From NCBI GenBank assembly GCA_022601215.1, contig JAHZIZ010000350.1, forward strand, positions 1 to 15,853: 15,853 nt of DNA, in the 5' to 3' direction. Source of the stretch: Bacteroidota bacterium. Its GTDB lineage: Bacteria; Bacteroidota; Bacteroidia; Flavobacteriales; Flavobacteriaceae. Below the pieces are notes generated by a model. It was given only the letters and a program-made list of their open reading frames with translations, did no database searches and was not told the origin of the DNA. Made by a program: the position numbers and the translations under genes. Positions within the stretch are counted from its first letter, which is position 1. Each line of letters starts with the position of its first letter. This document shows positions 1 to 7,709 of the stretch, piece by piece.

Positions 1-44
1 ATGATGCCACACATGAGACTGTAGCGGCAGGTATGATATTATAA
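1..44 (+). CDS. 3' end of upstream gene, probably sulfate adenylyltransferase subunit 1 (CysN), partial
   Basis: Only the last 13 codons are in the window. Codons starting at base 3 read DATHETVAAGMIL, then TAA at 42-44; the other two forward frames stop within the first few codons or at 22-24. The 'AT..TVAAGMI' ending resembles the C-terminal beta-barrel end of CysN-type GTPases, which work with CysD to make adenylylsulfate, the precursor of PAPS. Two PAPS-dependent sulfotransferase genes follow, so a PAPS-supply gene here would make sense. The call rests on 13 residues recognised by eye, so another protein with a similar tail cannot be excluded. Confidence 0.5.
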   Translation, partial: DATHETVAAGMIL

Positions 45-97
45 GTTTTCGGCTTCACTTCTTTGTAAAAGAGGCCTTTGTTCATTTAAAAAATTAG
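45..97 (+). other. Short leader before the flippase gene; no convincing promoter
   Basis: These 53 bases lie between the TAA of the upstream gene and the ATG of the flippase gene. I looked for a Bacteroidota promoter (TTTG near -33 and TAnnTTTG near -7). TTTG occurs at 62-65 and 77-80, but no TAnnTTTG follows at the right distance. No strong hairpin with a T-run is visible. The A-rich stretch at 87-95 just before the ATG is typical of ribosome entry in Bacteroidota, which seldom use Shine-Dalgarno sites. Read-through from the upstream gene is the simplest reading. Confidence 0.4.
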
Positions 98-1540
98 ATG
101 TCATTAAAACGTAGCGCAATTTCCAGTTTTTTTTGGACTGGTTTAGAACAATTCGGGAATCAAGGTATTAGCTTGATTATATCGATTGTATTGGCTCGTA
201 TTTTACTACCTGAAGACTTCGGACTTATAGGTATGATTATGATCTTTGTAGGAGTGGGTAACTCGTTAATGGATGCCGGGTTATCACAATCTTTGGTGCG
301 ATCTAAGTCTCTGAGTAACACTGACTATTCCACGGTGTTCTATTTCAATTTTATTGGAAGTTGCTTGTTCTATTTGATGATTTTTGCTCTGGCTCCTCTT
401 ATAGCAGATTTCTATGAAAAACCCATACTTACTTCTATTGTTAGATGGTATTGTTTGGTTTTTGTTTTTAACGCGATTGGTAATATCCAGAAAGTTCGGA
501 TCATTAAAAACTTAGCGTTTAAACTTCTTTTTAAAATTACGATTCCTTCTATTATTATTGGAGGAATCATTGGAATAACAGCTGCCTATAATGATTTTGG
601 AGTCTGGAGTCTGGTGGCTAGTGCTCTTACTCAGTCTATAGTGAATGCGCTGCTGCTATGGTTCTTTGGGAAGTGGAAACCCTCTTTGGAGTTTAGTAAA
701 ACGAAATTCAAAGAGCATTTTGAGTATGGGTATAAGCTAACCTTATCGAGCTTGTTGGATGTGCTATATAGAAATATCTATGCCGTAGTGATTGGAAAGT
801 TTTTTAGTGTAACTGAACTAGGTTTTTATACAAGGGCAGACACCCTTAAGCAAGTACCAGTTCAAAATATTGGCGCCGTCTTGAATAAAGTAACGTTTCC
901 ATTATTCGCTAAAATTCAGGATGATGATGAAAAGTTAAAGCGGGCTTATCAAAAAATAATGCAAACAGTGATGCTATTCATAGCACCTCTATTGCTTTTT
1001 TCAGCGGCTCTAGCGACTCCCTTATTTCGGTTTTTATTGACTGATAAATGGTTGCCAGCGGTTCCGTTTTATCAGATTTTATGCTGGGCTGGCGTACTAT
1101 ATCCGCTTAATGCTTACAACTTGAACGTTCTAAAGGTAAAGGGACGGAGCGATCTTTTCCTTAAATTAGAGTTGATAAAGAAAGGGATTGGTGTATGTAT
1201 TATTGCCATCTCTATTAGTTACGGGATGAAAGCCCTGCTTATTAGTGCAGTGATAACGTCTGTATTGGCATTTTTTATCAATTCATTTTACACAGGAAAA
1301 CTTATACAATATAACAGTATTTCACAAGTAAAGGACATACTCCCTATACTGGTAATAGCGACTTTAGTCACAGGAATCATTTGGTGGTTGGATACTAACT
1401 ATGGTATCTTTGTAGCCTATGATATTGTAAGGCTTTTAGTCTTTGGAATTTTAGGCTTAGGATTGTACTTGTTGTTAATAAGCCTATTTCAGAAAAAAAT
1501 ATTAAACGAAGCCATCACGGTTTTTACCCACAGAAAATGA
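98..1540 (+). CDS. Wzx-type polysaccharide flippase (MOP superfamily, WzxC/TuaB-like)
   Basis: This 480-residue inner-membrane protein very likely flips undecaprenyl-diphosphate-linked repeat units from the cytoplasmic to the periplasmic face. It starts MSLKRSAISSFFWTGLEQFG and continues with a 'VLARILLPEDFGLIGM' segment, the typical N-terminus of WzxC/TuaB-like transporters (polysaccharide synthase family). About 12-14 hydrophobic segments run through the whole length, and the size matches the family's usual 470-500 residues. The ATG at 98 is preceded by an A-rich stretch. The stop overlaps the next gene by 4 bases (ATGA at 1537-1540), so the two are probably translationally coupled. The substrate cannot be read from the sequence. 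The context (sulfotransferases, amino-sugar genes, a Wzy candidate) suggests a sulfated hetero-oligosaccharide. The family call is solid; the substrate is inference. Confidence 0.9.
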   Translation: MSLKRSAISSFFWTGLEQFGNQGISLIISIVLARILLPEDFGLIGMIMIFVGVGNSLMDAGLSQSLVRSKSLSNTDYSTVFYFNFIGSCLFYLMIFALAPLIADFYEKPILTSIVRWYCLVFVFNAIGNIQKVRIIKNLAFKLLFKITIPSIIIGGIIGITAAYNDFGVWSLVASALTQSIVNALLLWFFGKWKPSLEFSKTKFKEHFEYGYKLTLSSLLDVLYRNIYAVVIGKFFSVTELGFYTRADTLKQVPVQNIGAVLNKVTFPLFAKIQDDDEKLKRAYQKIMQTVMLFIAPLLLFSAALATPLFRFLLTDKWLPAVPFYQILCWAGVLYPLNAYNLNVLKVKGRSDLFLKLELIKKGIGVCIIAISISYGMKALLISAVITSVLAFFINSFYTGKLIQYNSISQVKDILPILVIATLVTGIIWWLDTNYGIFVAYDIVRLLVFGILGLGLYLLLISLFQKKILNEAITVFTHRK

Positions 1541-2610
1541 TTAACGTAACCAAAACCTTTTTTCCACCTTTAAAGGAGTACAATGAACAATTAGAGCGCG
1601 TTTGGAAGAATGAATGGCTTACGAATCGCGGGGAACTTGTTAAAGAGCTTGAGGAGAAGCTCGAAACTCGTTTCAATGTTTCCTCCGCTCTGCTTATGAA
1701 TAATGGCACGATACCAATTCAGCTAGCGTTGCGATTATTGGCTCATAAAGGCGAAGTGATTACTACTCCTTTTACTTATGTGGCAACCACGGCATCTATT
1801 GTATGGGAATATTGCACACCAGTTTTTGTTGATATTGAACCGGATACATTTTCTTTGAATGCTAATTTGATAGAAGCTGCTATAAACGAAAAAACTACGG
1901 CAATTCTCGCCACCCATGTTTTTGGAAACCCATGTGATGTTGACGCTATTGGAGCTATTGCGAATAAACATAATCTTCCTGTAATCTATGACGCCGCACA
2001 CTGTTTTGATGTCACTTACAAAGGGAAGTCCTTATTTCATTATGGAGATGTGAGTACAGGAAGTTTTCATGCGACCAAATTATTTCATACAGGAGAAGGT
2101 GGTGTAGTGTTTTGTAAGAATCCAACACTGTTTTCGAAAATAGATTATTCTCATAAATTTGGTCACGATGGCCCATTGGACTTCAAAGGTCTAGGTATTA
2201 ATGGTAAAATGAGTGAACTACAGGCGGCCATGGGGCTTAGTGTATTACCTTATATGGAAAAGATCCTCGCTTCAAGAAAAAGTGTTGTAGATGGTTATAA
2301 TGCGCAATTGAATTTTTCTAAAGTCACTACAATGAGATTACGTGAAGATACAGAATGGAATTATTGTTATTATCCCATCGTGTTTTCTTCGGAAGAAAAA
2401 TTACTTCAAGTGGAACAAGCCCTAAAGGAAAATGGAATTACACCCCGACGTTATTTTTATCCCTCTTTAAATAACCTTCCTTATGTAACTCGAATAAAGA
2501 TGCCAGTTTCGGATGCCATAGCAAAAACTATTTTGTGCCTTCCTTTAAGTCATGCACTAACCAATGACGAGGTGAAAACAATAACCTCTGTTGTAAATAA
2601 GAGTCTATGA
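1537..2610 (+). CDS. DegT/DnrJ/EryC1/StrS aminotransferase, VioA/WecE-like sugar-nucleotide transaminase
   Basis: A 357-residue cytoplasmic PLP enzyme that probably transfers an amino group to a nucleotide-linked 4-keto-6-deoxy sugar, as VioA, WecE and FdtB do on dTDP sugars. Family motifs are intact: NNGTIPIQLAL near residues 55-65 for the cofactor phosphate, TTPFTYVATT at 76-85, DAAH with Asp152 for the PLP ring nitrogen, and FHATK with the Schiff-base Lys181 followed by GEGG. Length is normal for the family (about 360-390). Asn-Gly and Lys spacing resemble VioA-type enzymes more than the PglE-type enzyme at 13129. It overlaps both neighbours by ATGA (4 bases) and lies directly before a WbqC gene, a common pairing in O-antigen clusters. 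No dTDP-sugar synthesis gene lies in the window, so the keto-sugar donor must come from elsewhere. The exact substrate is unknown. Confidence 0.88.
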   Translation: MINVTKTFFPPLKEYNEQLERVWKNEWLTNRGELVKELEEKLETRFNVSSALLMNNGTIPIQLALRLLAHKGEVITTPFTYVATTASIVWEYCTPVFVDIEPDTFSLNANLIEAAINEKTTAILATHVFGNPCDVDAIGAIANKHNLPVIYDAAHCFDVTYKGKSLFHYGDVSTGSFHATKLFHTGEGGVVFCKNPTLFSKIDYSHKFGHDGPLDFKGLGINGKMSELQAAMGLSVLPYMEKILASRKSVVDGYNAQLNFSKVTTMRLREDTEWNYCYYPIVFSSEEKLLQVEQALKENGITPRRYFYPSLNNLPYVTRIKMPVSDAIAKTILCLPLSHALTNDEVKTITSVVNKSL

Positions 2611-3308
2611 AGATCGCCGTGATGCAACCTTACGTTTTCCCCTATTTGGGATACTTTCAGCTCATTAAAAGTGCTGATGTTTTTGTGTTTTACGATGATG
2701 TTTCATTTATAAAAGGCGGTTGGATTAACCGAAATAATATTTTGGTGCAGCATCAAAAAAAGATGATCACTTTTCCATGTAAGGATATTAGTTCTTTCAA
2801 ACAGATTTCGGAGACGTATATGAATCCCCAAAATCCGTTGTATAAAAAAAACTTAAAATCTATAGAACAATCCTATAGAAAAGCACCTTATTTTGATGCT
2901 GTTTTTCCTATAATTAAAAAGGTATTTCAAGGAGAAGCCGAGACGATATCAGAGTTTGCTATGAATAGCGTCACGAGTATCATGGAATATTTAGAAATAG
3001 ATACCGTCTTTCAGGTGTCTTCAAAATCCTATTCAGAGTCCAAAGAAATGGAGCGAACGGAGCGTTTGCTGCATATATGTAAGAAAGCGGGAGCTTCTCA
3101 TTACATCAATTCTTTAGGCGGGCAGGAACTCTATGCAAAAGAAGATTTTGAGGTAGAAAATATATCTCTAAACTTTCTGGTTCCTAACTTACCTGTTTAT
3201 GAGCAATTTAGTGCTACTTTTATATCAGGTTTGTCGATGATAGATGTTTTAATGTTTAACGATAAGGAGACAGTTAGAGGTTTCTTACATGAGTATAGTT
3301 TGGTATAG
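2607..3308 (+). CDS. WbqC-family protein
   Basis: A 233-residue cytoplasmic protein of the WbqC family, found in many lipopolysaccharide and capsule clusters without a well-settled biochemical role. The N-terminus carries the family signature: MQPYVFPYLGYFQLI (residues 6-20), the 'ADVFVFYDDVSFIKGGW' block, then NRNNIL. A later SLGG.ELY segment (residues 171-177) also fits the family. No membrane segment or signal peptide is seen. The start overlaps the aminotransferase stop (ATGA), and the stop TAG shares its G with the GTG of the next gene. The position between two PLP-type genes suggests it acts on the amino sugar made there, for example by modifying the new amino group. That role is inference only. 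Confidence 0.88.
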   Translation: MKIAVMQPYVFPYLGYFQLIKSADVFVFYDDVSFIKGGWINRNNILVQHQKKMITFPCKDISSFKQISETYMNPQNPLYKKNLKSIEQSYRKAPYFDAVFPIIKKVFQGEAETISEFAMNSVTSIMEYLEIDTVFQVSSKSYSESKEMERTERLLHICKKAGASHYINSLGGQELYAKEDFEVENISLNFLVPNLPVYEQFSATFISGLSMIDVLMFNDKETVRGFLHEYSLV

Positions 3309-4252
3309 TGAATAGTATTGGCGGATATATTGGGTTAGAGTTAGGTGCTTATAAAAATAATTTTTTTAAAAATAAATTACTTTTTAATTCGGGACGCTCT
3401 GCCTGTGTTTATTATTTAAGACAAAAGGGGATTAAGCATATTTGGGTACCATATTATATCTGTGGTGATTTTATTGAGACTCTTCGAAAAAATGATATAG
3501 ATGTTAGCTTGTATCATCTAGATAAAGATTTAGAAATAAAAGCTGATATAGGAGTCGATGAAGCGATTCTTTATGTAAATTATTTTGGTTGTAAAGAAGA
3601 TTATATAAAAAAGATAAGTGATACTTATAGTACACTCATTATCGATAACTCCCAGGCATTTTTTAATAAACAGATTGGTGATTTGCCTACTTTTTATTCA
3701 GTCAGAAAGTTTTTTGGAGTTCCTGATGGTGGGATCTTAATGGCAGAAGAAGACCTAACGGATCCAAAATTAGACGATTATCAATCCCATGAATATTGTC
3801 AACACCTTGTAAAACAGTTGGATGTAAATTCAACTTATGGATATACCGACTTTAGAAATAATGAAGAGAGAATAATTGCTGAGGGCCTCTATGGGATGTC
3901 AAAGTTGTCCAAACAAATCATGGGGAGTTTTGATCTAGAATTAGTAAAAGAAAAACGCCTAGAAAATTTTAGTTTTTTAAAGAAGCATTTGGAGGATCGT
4001 AATCAATTTAAGTTATCAACTCCTTCATTGTTCCATTTTCCTTTTATGACAGAACGAGCGGCTGATTTACGGACATATTTGGTGAAAAACAACATTTATA
4101 CTCCGATGTTATGGGCAGATCAATTGCCAGTTATCGATGCAACATGGGAAAAGCAGTTAATTGAAAATATTGTACACCTCCCTATAGATCAACGATATGG
4201 TTTAGAAGAAATGGAGTATATCGTTGATAAAATACTTGAGTTTTATGCATAA
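3308..4252 (+). CDS. Divergent DegT-like PLP-dependent protein, function unknown
   Basis: A 314-residue protein that looks like a shortened, divergent relative of the DegT/DnrJ aminotransferases. The usual landmarks appear in order but altered: NSGRSA at residues 27-32 in place of NSGTAA; IIDNSQAFF at 111-119, with Asp113 where the family has DAAH; SVRK with Lys134 at the Schiff-base position; then PDGG in place of GEGG. It lacks an obvious copy of the family's C-terminal sugar-binding block. The catalytic lysine and aspartate seem to be kept, so it may be active on an unusual substrate. The start is GTG at 3308: an in-frame TAG at 3296-3298 rules out a longer form, and no in-frame ATG lies before the conserved part. 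Base composition is AT-rich. It follows WbqC with a 1-base overlap, suggesting joint action. Confidence 0.6.
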   Translation: MNSIGGYIGLELGAYKNNFFKNKLLFNSGRSACVYYLRQKGIKHIWVPYYICGDFIETLRKNDIDVSLYHLDKDLEIKADIGVDEAILYVNYFGCKEDYIKKISDTYSTLIIDNSQAFFNKQIGDLPTFYSVRKFFGVPDGGILMAEEDLTDPKLDDYQSHEYCQHLVKQLDVNSTYGYTDFRNNEERIIAEGLYGMSKLSKQIMGSFDLELVKEKRLENFSFLKKHLEDRNQFKLSTPSLFHFPFMTERAADLRTYLVKNNIYTPMLWADQLPVIDATWEKQLIENIVHLPIDQRYGLEEMEYIVDKILEFYA

Positions 4253-5042
4253 TATTGTAATTCATGGAGCCCCTAGATCGGGAACAACTTGGTTATCTAA
4301 TATATTAAATAGTAATGAGGCTGTTGCCTATAGACAACAACCACTTTTTAGTTATGCATTTAAAGGCTTTTTGAGTGAGCGTTCTACAACAAGCGAAATA
4401 CAGGATTTTTTTGATAAAATTTTATCTTCAGAAGATGAATATCTTCACCAAATCAATGAAATAGCACACGGAAAGGTGCCTTCGTTTGAAAAATGTTCTT
4501 TAACTCATTTAGTTTATAAAGAGACTCGTTACCATTATATCTTGGATAATCTCTTAAAAAACTCAAACACCCAATTCATAGGCATAATTAGAAACCCGCT
4601 ATCGGTGTTGCATTCATTTTTCAATGCTCCATCAGAGTTTAAAAATGAATGGTCAAAAGAAGAGGAGTGGATGAATGCGCCAAAAAAGAATGAAGGGAAA
4701 AGAGAAAATTATTTTGGCTATCAGAAGTGGAAAGAAACAGCGAATCTATTTCATGATTTACAGGGCTCTTATGGAGAAGATAGAGTGAAAATAGTTGCTT
4801 ATGATGAACTTTTAACAAACACGATCCAACAGACTCATGATATTTTTGACTGGATAGGTTTATCGGTAACCGAGCAAACAAGTCACTTTATTCAAGCGTC
4901 TAAGTCAGAAAATAATTCTAATGCCTATAGTGTTTATAAAACAAAGATGTTCGATGACGGATGGAAAGGAAAACTTCCACAATCAATAGTCGAATTTATT
5001 GCAAAAGACCTTCAAAATACAAAGTTGGCAAAGTACTTATGA
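4245..5042 (+). CDS. PAPS-dependent sulfotransferase
   Basis: A 265-residue cytoplasmic sulfotransferase, predicted to move sulfate from PAPS to a sugar hydroxyl (or amino group) of the polysaccharide precursor. The 5'-phosphosulfate loop GAPRSGTTW is at residues 8-16 and the 3'-phosphate motif IIRNPLSVLHS, with Arg116 and Ser124, is at 114-124. No signal peptide or membrane segment is seen, as expected for a PAPS user. I start it at ATG 4245, 8 bases inside the preceding gene, because the sulfate-binding strand begins right after this Met; a TTG at 4224 would add seven unneeded residues. The stop overlaps the next gene by 4 bases (ATGA). Coding sequence is AT-rich. The acceptor is unknown. 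The enzyme type is well supported, and the context points to a glycan. Confidence 0.87.
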   Translation: MHNIVIHGAPRSGTTWLSNILNSNEAVAYRQQPLFSYAFKGFLSERSTTSEIQDFFDKILSSEDEYLHQINEIAHGKVPSFEKCSLTHLVYKETRYHYILDNLLKNSNTQFIGIIRNPLSVLHSFFNAPSEFKNEWSKEEEWMNAPKKNEGKRENYFGYQKWKETANLFHDLQGSYGEDRVKIVAYDELLTNTIQQTHDIFDWIGLSVTEQTSHFIQASKSENNSNAYSVYKTKMFDDGWKGKLPQSIVEFIAKDLQNTKLAKYL

Positions 5043-6058
5043 TTTTTGAAGAGTTTAAAAATATTTATCAAAAGAAGGAGGTGCAGACCTATCAAAACAC
5101 AGTAGCTAAAGAACCTTTAGTGAGTGTATGTATTCAGGCCTATAACCACGAACCATATATTAGTCAATGTATTGATAGTGTTATTGCTCAAGAAACTGAT
5201 TTTGAATTTGAGATATTAATAGGAGAGGATCAGTCTTCGGATGCTACTAGGGCTATTTGCATGGAGTATGCCAAGAATTACCCCACTAAAATACGGCTAT
5301 TTCTTCATCATAGAGAAAACAATATTGCTATCGCTGGCAAGCCAACGGGCAAGTTTAACTTTCTATATAATTTATATAGTGCTAATGGAACTTTTATAGC
5401 ACTATGTGACGGAGACGACTATTGGATTGAGAATACAAAATTGCAGAAGCAATATAACTTTATGAAGGAACACATTGATTGTTCTTTTGTTTTTCATAAC
5501 ACTAGGCTTTTGGAGCAAGAATCTGGGAAGTTCAAAAAAGACCCTCCCAAGCCTACGGCCCTTAGCGGTTACAAAATGAGTAGAAAGCATATGTTCACAA
5601 CCTTGGGGGGAAGTTACCCAACTGGAGCGGCATTTTTTAAATCGAAAATTGTGAAAGACTTACCCTCTTATTTTTTTCAGTTTCTAGTAGGGGATTCTCC
5701 ATTATTGCTTAGGGCTATCGAGTACGGAGAAATTGGCTATCTTCATGGTTATTGGAGTGTATATAGGATGAGTAATACAAATTGGTCTAGTACACAAAAA
5801 AGTGTGCCAACCAAACTGATTCATTATAAAGCTAGTCAGCAAGGACTTACAACGTTCGATACTGTCAATGGTGGTAAATTTAGTAAGGAGGTAATCCATG
5901 CAAAAGGGCATTCAACCTATCAACTAGTACATTTTTATCTTACCTTATCGGTATCTTTTTCAAACAAATTAAAGTTTATCAGTACGTATGCTGGTAAGTT
6001 ATCTTTTAAAAACTTGTTAAAGAGTTTTTATTGGCTTATTCGCTATCAGCTATCATGA
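5039..6058 (+). CDS. Glycosyltransferase family 2
   Basis: A 339-residue GT-A fold glycosyltransferase that most likely adds one sugar to the lipid-linked repeat unit on the cytoplasmic face. The domain opens at about residue 27 with VSVCIQAYNHEPYI, continues through IGEDQSSDAT, and carries the metal/nucleotide-binding CDGDDYW at 123-129 (Asp124, Asp126, Asp127). The remainder has no clear membrane anchor. I use ATG 5039, which overlaps the sulfotransferase stop as ATGA; an upstream in-frame start at 4961 would run 78 bases into that gene and add residues with no family resemblance. Donor and linkage cannot be read from sequence. The next gene also overlaps by ATGA. Confidence 0.87.
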   Translation: MIFEEFKNIYQKKEVQTYQNTVAKEPLVSVCIQAYNHEPYISQCIDSVIAQETDFEFEILIGEDQSSDATRAICMEYAKNYPTKIRLFLHHRENNIAIAGKPTGKFNFLYNLYSANGTFIALCDGDDYWIENTKLQKQYNFMKEHIDCSFVFHNTRLLEQESGKFKKDPPKPTALSGYKMSRKHMFTTLGGSYPTGAAFFKSKIVKDLPSYFFQFLVGDSPLLLRAIEYGEIGYLHGYWSVYRMSNTNWSSTQKSVPTKLIHYKASQQGLTTFDTVNGGKFSKEVIHAKGHSTYQLVHFYLTLSVSFSNKLKFISTYAGKLSFKNLLKSFYWLIRYQLS

Positions 6059-6975
6059 TTTCAGTAGTTATTCCATTATATAACAAAGAACATTTTATTG
6101 CTCAGACTATCACGTCAGTTTTGGAGCAAACATATACGCAGTTTGAATTGATTGTTGTAAACGATGGTAGTACAGATGGCTCTGCGGATGTTATTTCCAC
6201 TATAAAATCTGACAAGTTGAAAGTGGTGTCTATTGAAAATTCTGGTGTCTCTGAAGCACGTAATGTTGGAGTAAGACTGGCATCATCGCCATGGGTAGCC
6301 TTATTAGATGCGGACGATTGGTGGGCACCCACCTATTTGGAAAGTGTAGTAAAGGCAATAAAGGACTATCCTGACGAACATGTGTTTGCTACAGGACGTT
6401 CCAGAGTATTTAAGAAACTTACTGAGCGATACCATCATGAGCTTTTACCGAAGGATGGCGAAACGGCTAAGTTGAATTATTTTAACGTGATAAGCAAGTA
6501 TTTACCCTTGGTAAACTCATCTAATGTTTGTTTTAGAAAGTCGCACTTTGAGAAGACAAAAGGGTTTAGAATAGGCCAGAAGAAACATGAAGATCATGAT
6601 TTATGGATGCGACTTTGTATAAATACGGATGTTGTTTTTATTAATTCAGAGTTGTCCTTTTATAGAAAAACGGAAGAAGACACTGGCTCGTCTCGGCATT
6701 ATGAAGCGGATGATTTTATCACTTATTTAGGGACACTTCTGTTTGTCAATGATAGGCTCAAAGGGCCTTCGTTAGAGGCGTTTAAAAAATATGCAAACCA
6801 ATTTGTCTTGTTAACCTATATTAAATATTATGGAAATTATAAGGCACACGAGGAACAACGGGTGTATACCTTAGCCAAGAAATTGACGTATGGTAATCGA
6901 CTGCGAATTTTAAAGATGTTAAGGGCTATTCCATTTAAAGGAACATACAAACTGTTTAAAGTATTAAAACACTGA
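6055..6975 (+). CDS. Glycosyltransferase family 2
   Basis: A 306-residue GT2 enzyme, probably adding another sugar to the repeat unit. The order is classical: ISVVIPLYNKE at the N-terminus, NDGSTDGS at 37-44, the ENSGVSEARN stretch at 61-70, the DADDWW metal motif at 85-90, and EDHDLWMRL at 179-187 containing the likely catalytic base (Asp180). The C-terminal third is less conserved. I place the start at ATG 6055, an ATGA overlap with the previous stop, so the Rossmann strand begins at residue 2; a TTG at 6031 would add eight residues lying inside the upstream gene. The stop TGA shares its last base with the next ATG (TGATG). Sugar specificity is unknown. Confidence 0.9.
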   Translation: MISVVIPLYNKEHFIAQTITSVLEQTYTQFELIVVNDGSTDGSADVISTIKSDKLKVVSIENSGVSEARNVGVRLASSPWVALLDADDWWAPTYLESVVKAIKDYPDEHVFATGRSRVFKKLTERYHHELLPKDGETAKLNYFNVISKYLPLVNSSNVCFRKSHFEKTKGFRIGQKKHEDHDLWMRLCINTDVVFINSELSFYRKTEEDTGSSRHYEADDFITYLGTLLFVNDRLKGPSLEAFKKYANQFVLLTYIKYYGNYKAHEEQRVYTLAKKLTYGNRLRILKMLRAIPFKGTYKLFKVLKH

Positions 6976-7709
6976 TGGGAGAACAGAATAGCAAAGCAAA
7001 TTTGTTTTTGGTTGGTGCGATGAAAGCAGGTACGACAGGTTTTCTGAATGTGTTGGGGCAACACGATGATATTTATACCTGTCCGGTAAAAGAGCCCCAC
7101 TTTTTTGTAAATCAGTTGCCGAGAACACTCTACGAACCATCTCGTTTTTTTTCATTAGAGGAATACCTTGATAAAGACTTTCCAGAACCATTGCACATTG
7201 CGAAAATTGAAAATGTCTCTCAGTATGAAAAGATATTCTCATTAAGCTCTTCGCAACGCTATTTGGCAGAGGGTAGTACCGCCTATTTGCATTGCAGTGA
7301 AACTCCTGAAAGAATAAGGAAATACAATCCGCAGGCCAAGATCATTGTCTTGTTAAGAGATCCTTTAGAAAGGGCTTTTTCGCACTTTATGATGAATCAG
7401 GGAAAAGGAAGAGAAAACAGGACGTTTAATGAGGCTATGAAACAAGATTTAGTTGATCTGGATGCAGGTCACTTGCATTGGAGTAGTTATTTGAATATGA
7501 GTTGTTATGATACTTCAATCGCTAGTTTTAAAGCTAATTTTGATGCAGTGCTACTTATTCGGTTTGAAGATTTTGTGAAGGACAGAGCAGGAGTTTTGAA
7601 AAAGGTTTCAGAATTTTTAAGTGTTACCACTTTTAATGATACTGAGGTCGGGCAAAAAAATGCATCTAGGTCACTCCGATTTCAGAAACTATTCTATTTT
7701 TTAAAATAA
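6975..7709 (+). CDS. Sulfotransferase (NDST/heparan-sulfotransferase-like), cut short by an in-frame TAA
   Basis: This 244-residue reading frame holds the catalytic core of a PAPS-dependent sulfotransferase of the heparan-sulfotransferase-like type. FLVGAMKAGTT at 11-21 is the 5'-phosphosulfate loop, KEPHFF at 39-44 holds the usual catalytic-region Lys-Glu, and LLRDPLERAFSH at 126-137 is the 3'-phosphate motif. Related bacterial enzymes are usually about 280-310 residues. The frame stops at TAA 7707-7709, but the same frame continues for 54 more codons that look like the missing C-terminus (next entry). The gene is therefore probably inactivated or truncated by one nonsense codon, unless the base is a sequencing error. 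The start at ATG 6975 shares one base with the preceding stop. Whether a 244-residue product keeps activity is unclear, since C-terminal helices usually complete this fold. Confidence 0.82.
   Translation: MGEQNSKANLFLVGAMKAGTTGFLNVLGQHDDIYTCPVKEPHFFVNQLPRTLYEPSRFFSLEEYLDKDFPEPLHIAKIENVSQYEKIFSLSSSQRYLAEGSTAYLHCSETPERIRKYNPQAKIIVLLRDPLERAFSHFMMNQGKGRENRTFNEAMKQDLVDLDAGHLHWSSYLNMSCYDTSIASFKANFDAVLLIRFEDFVKDRAGVLKKVSEFLSVTTFNDTEVGQKNASRSLRFQKLFYFLK

Noticed and set aside
1524..7242. Open frames on the minus strand at 1524-1709, 1735-2001, 4639-4881, 5402-5590, 5702-5911, 6102-6332, 6837-7100 and 6964-7242
   Set aside because: All lie inside or across strong + strand genes with clear family motifs, and their translations show no recognisable domain or sensible composition.
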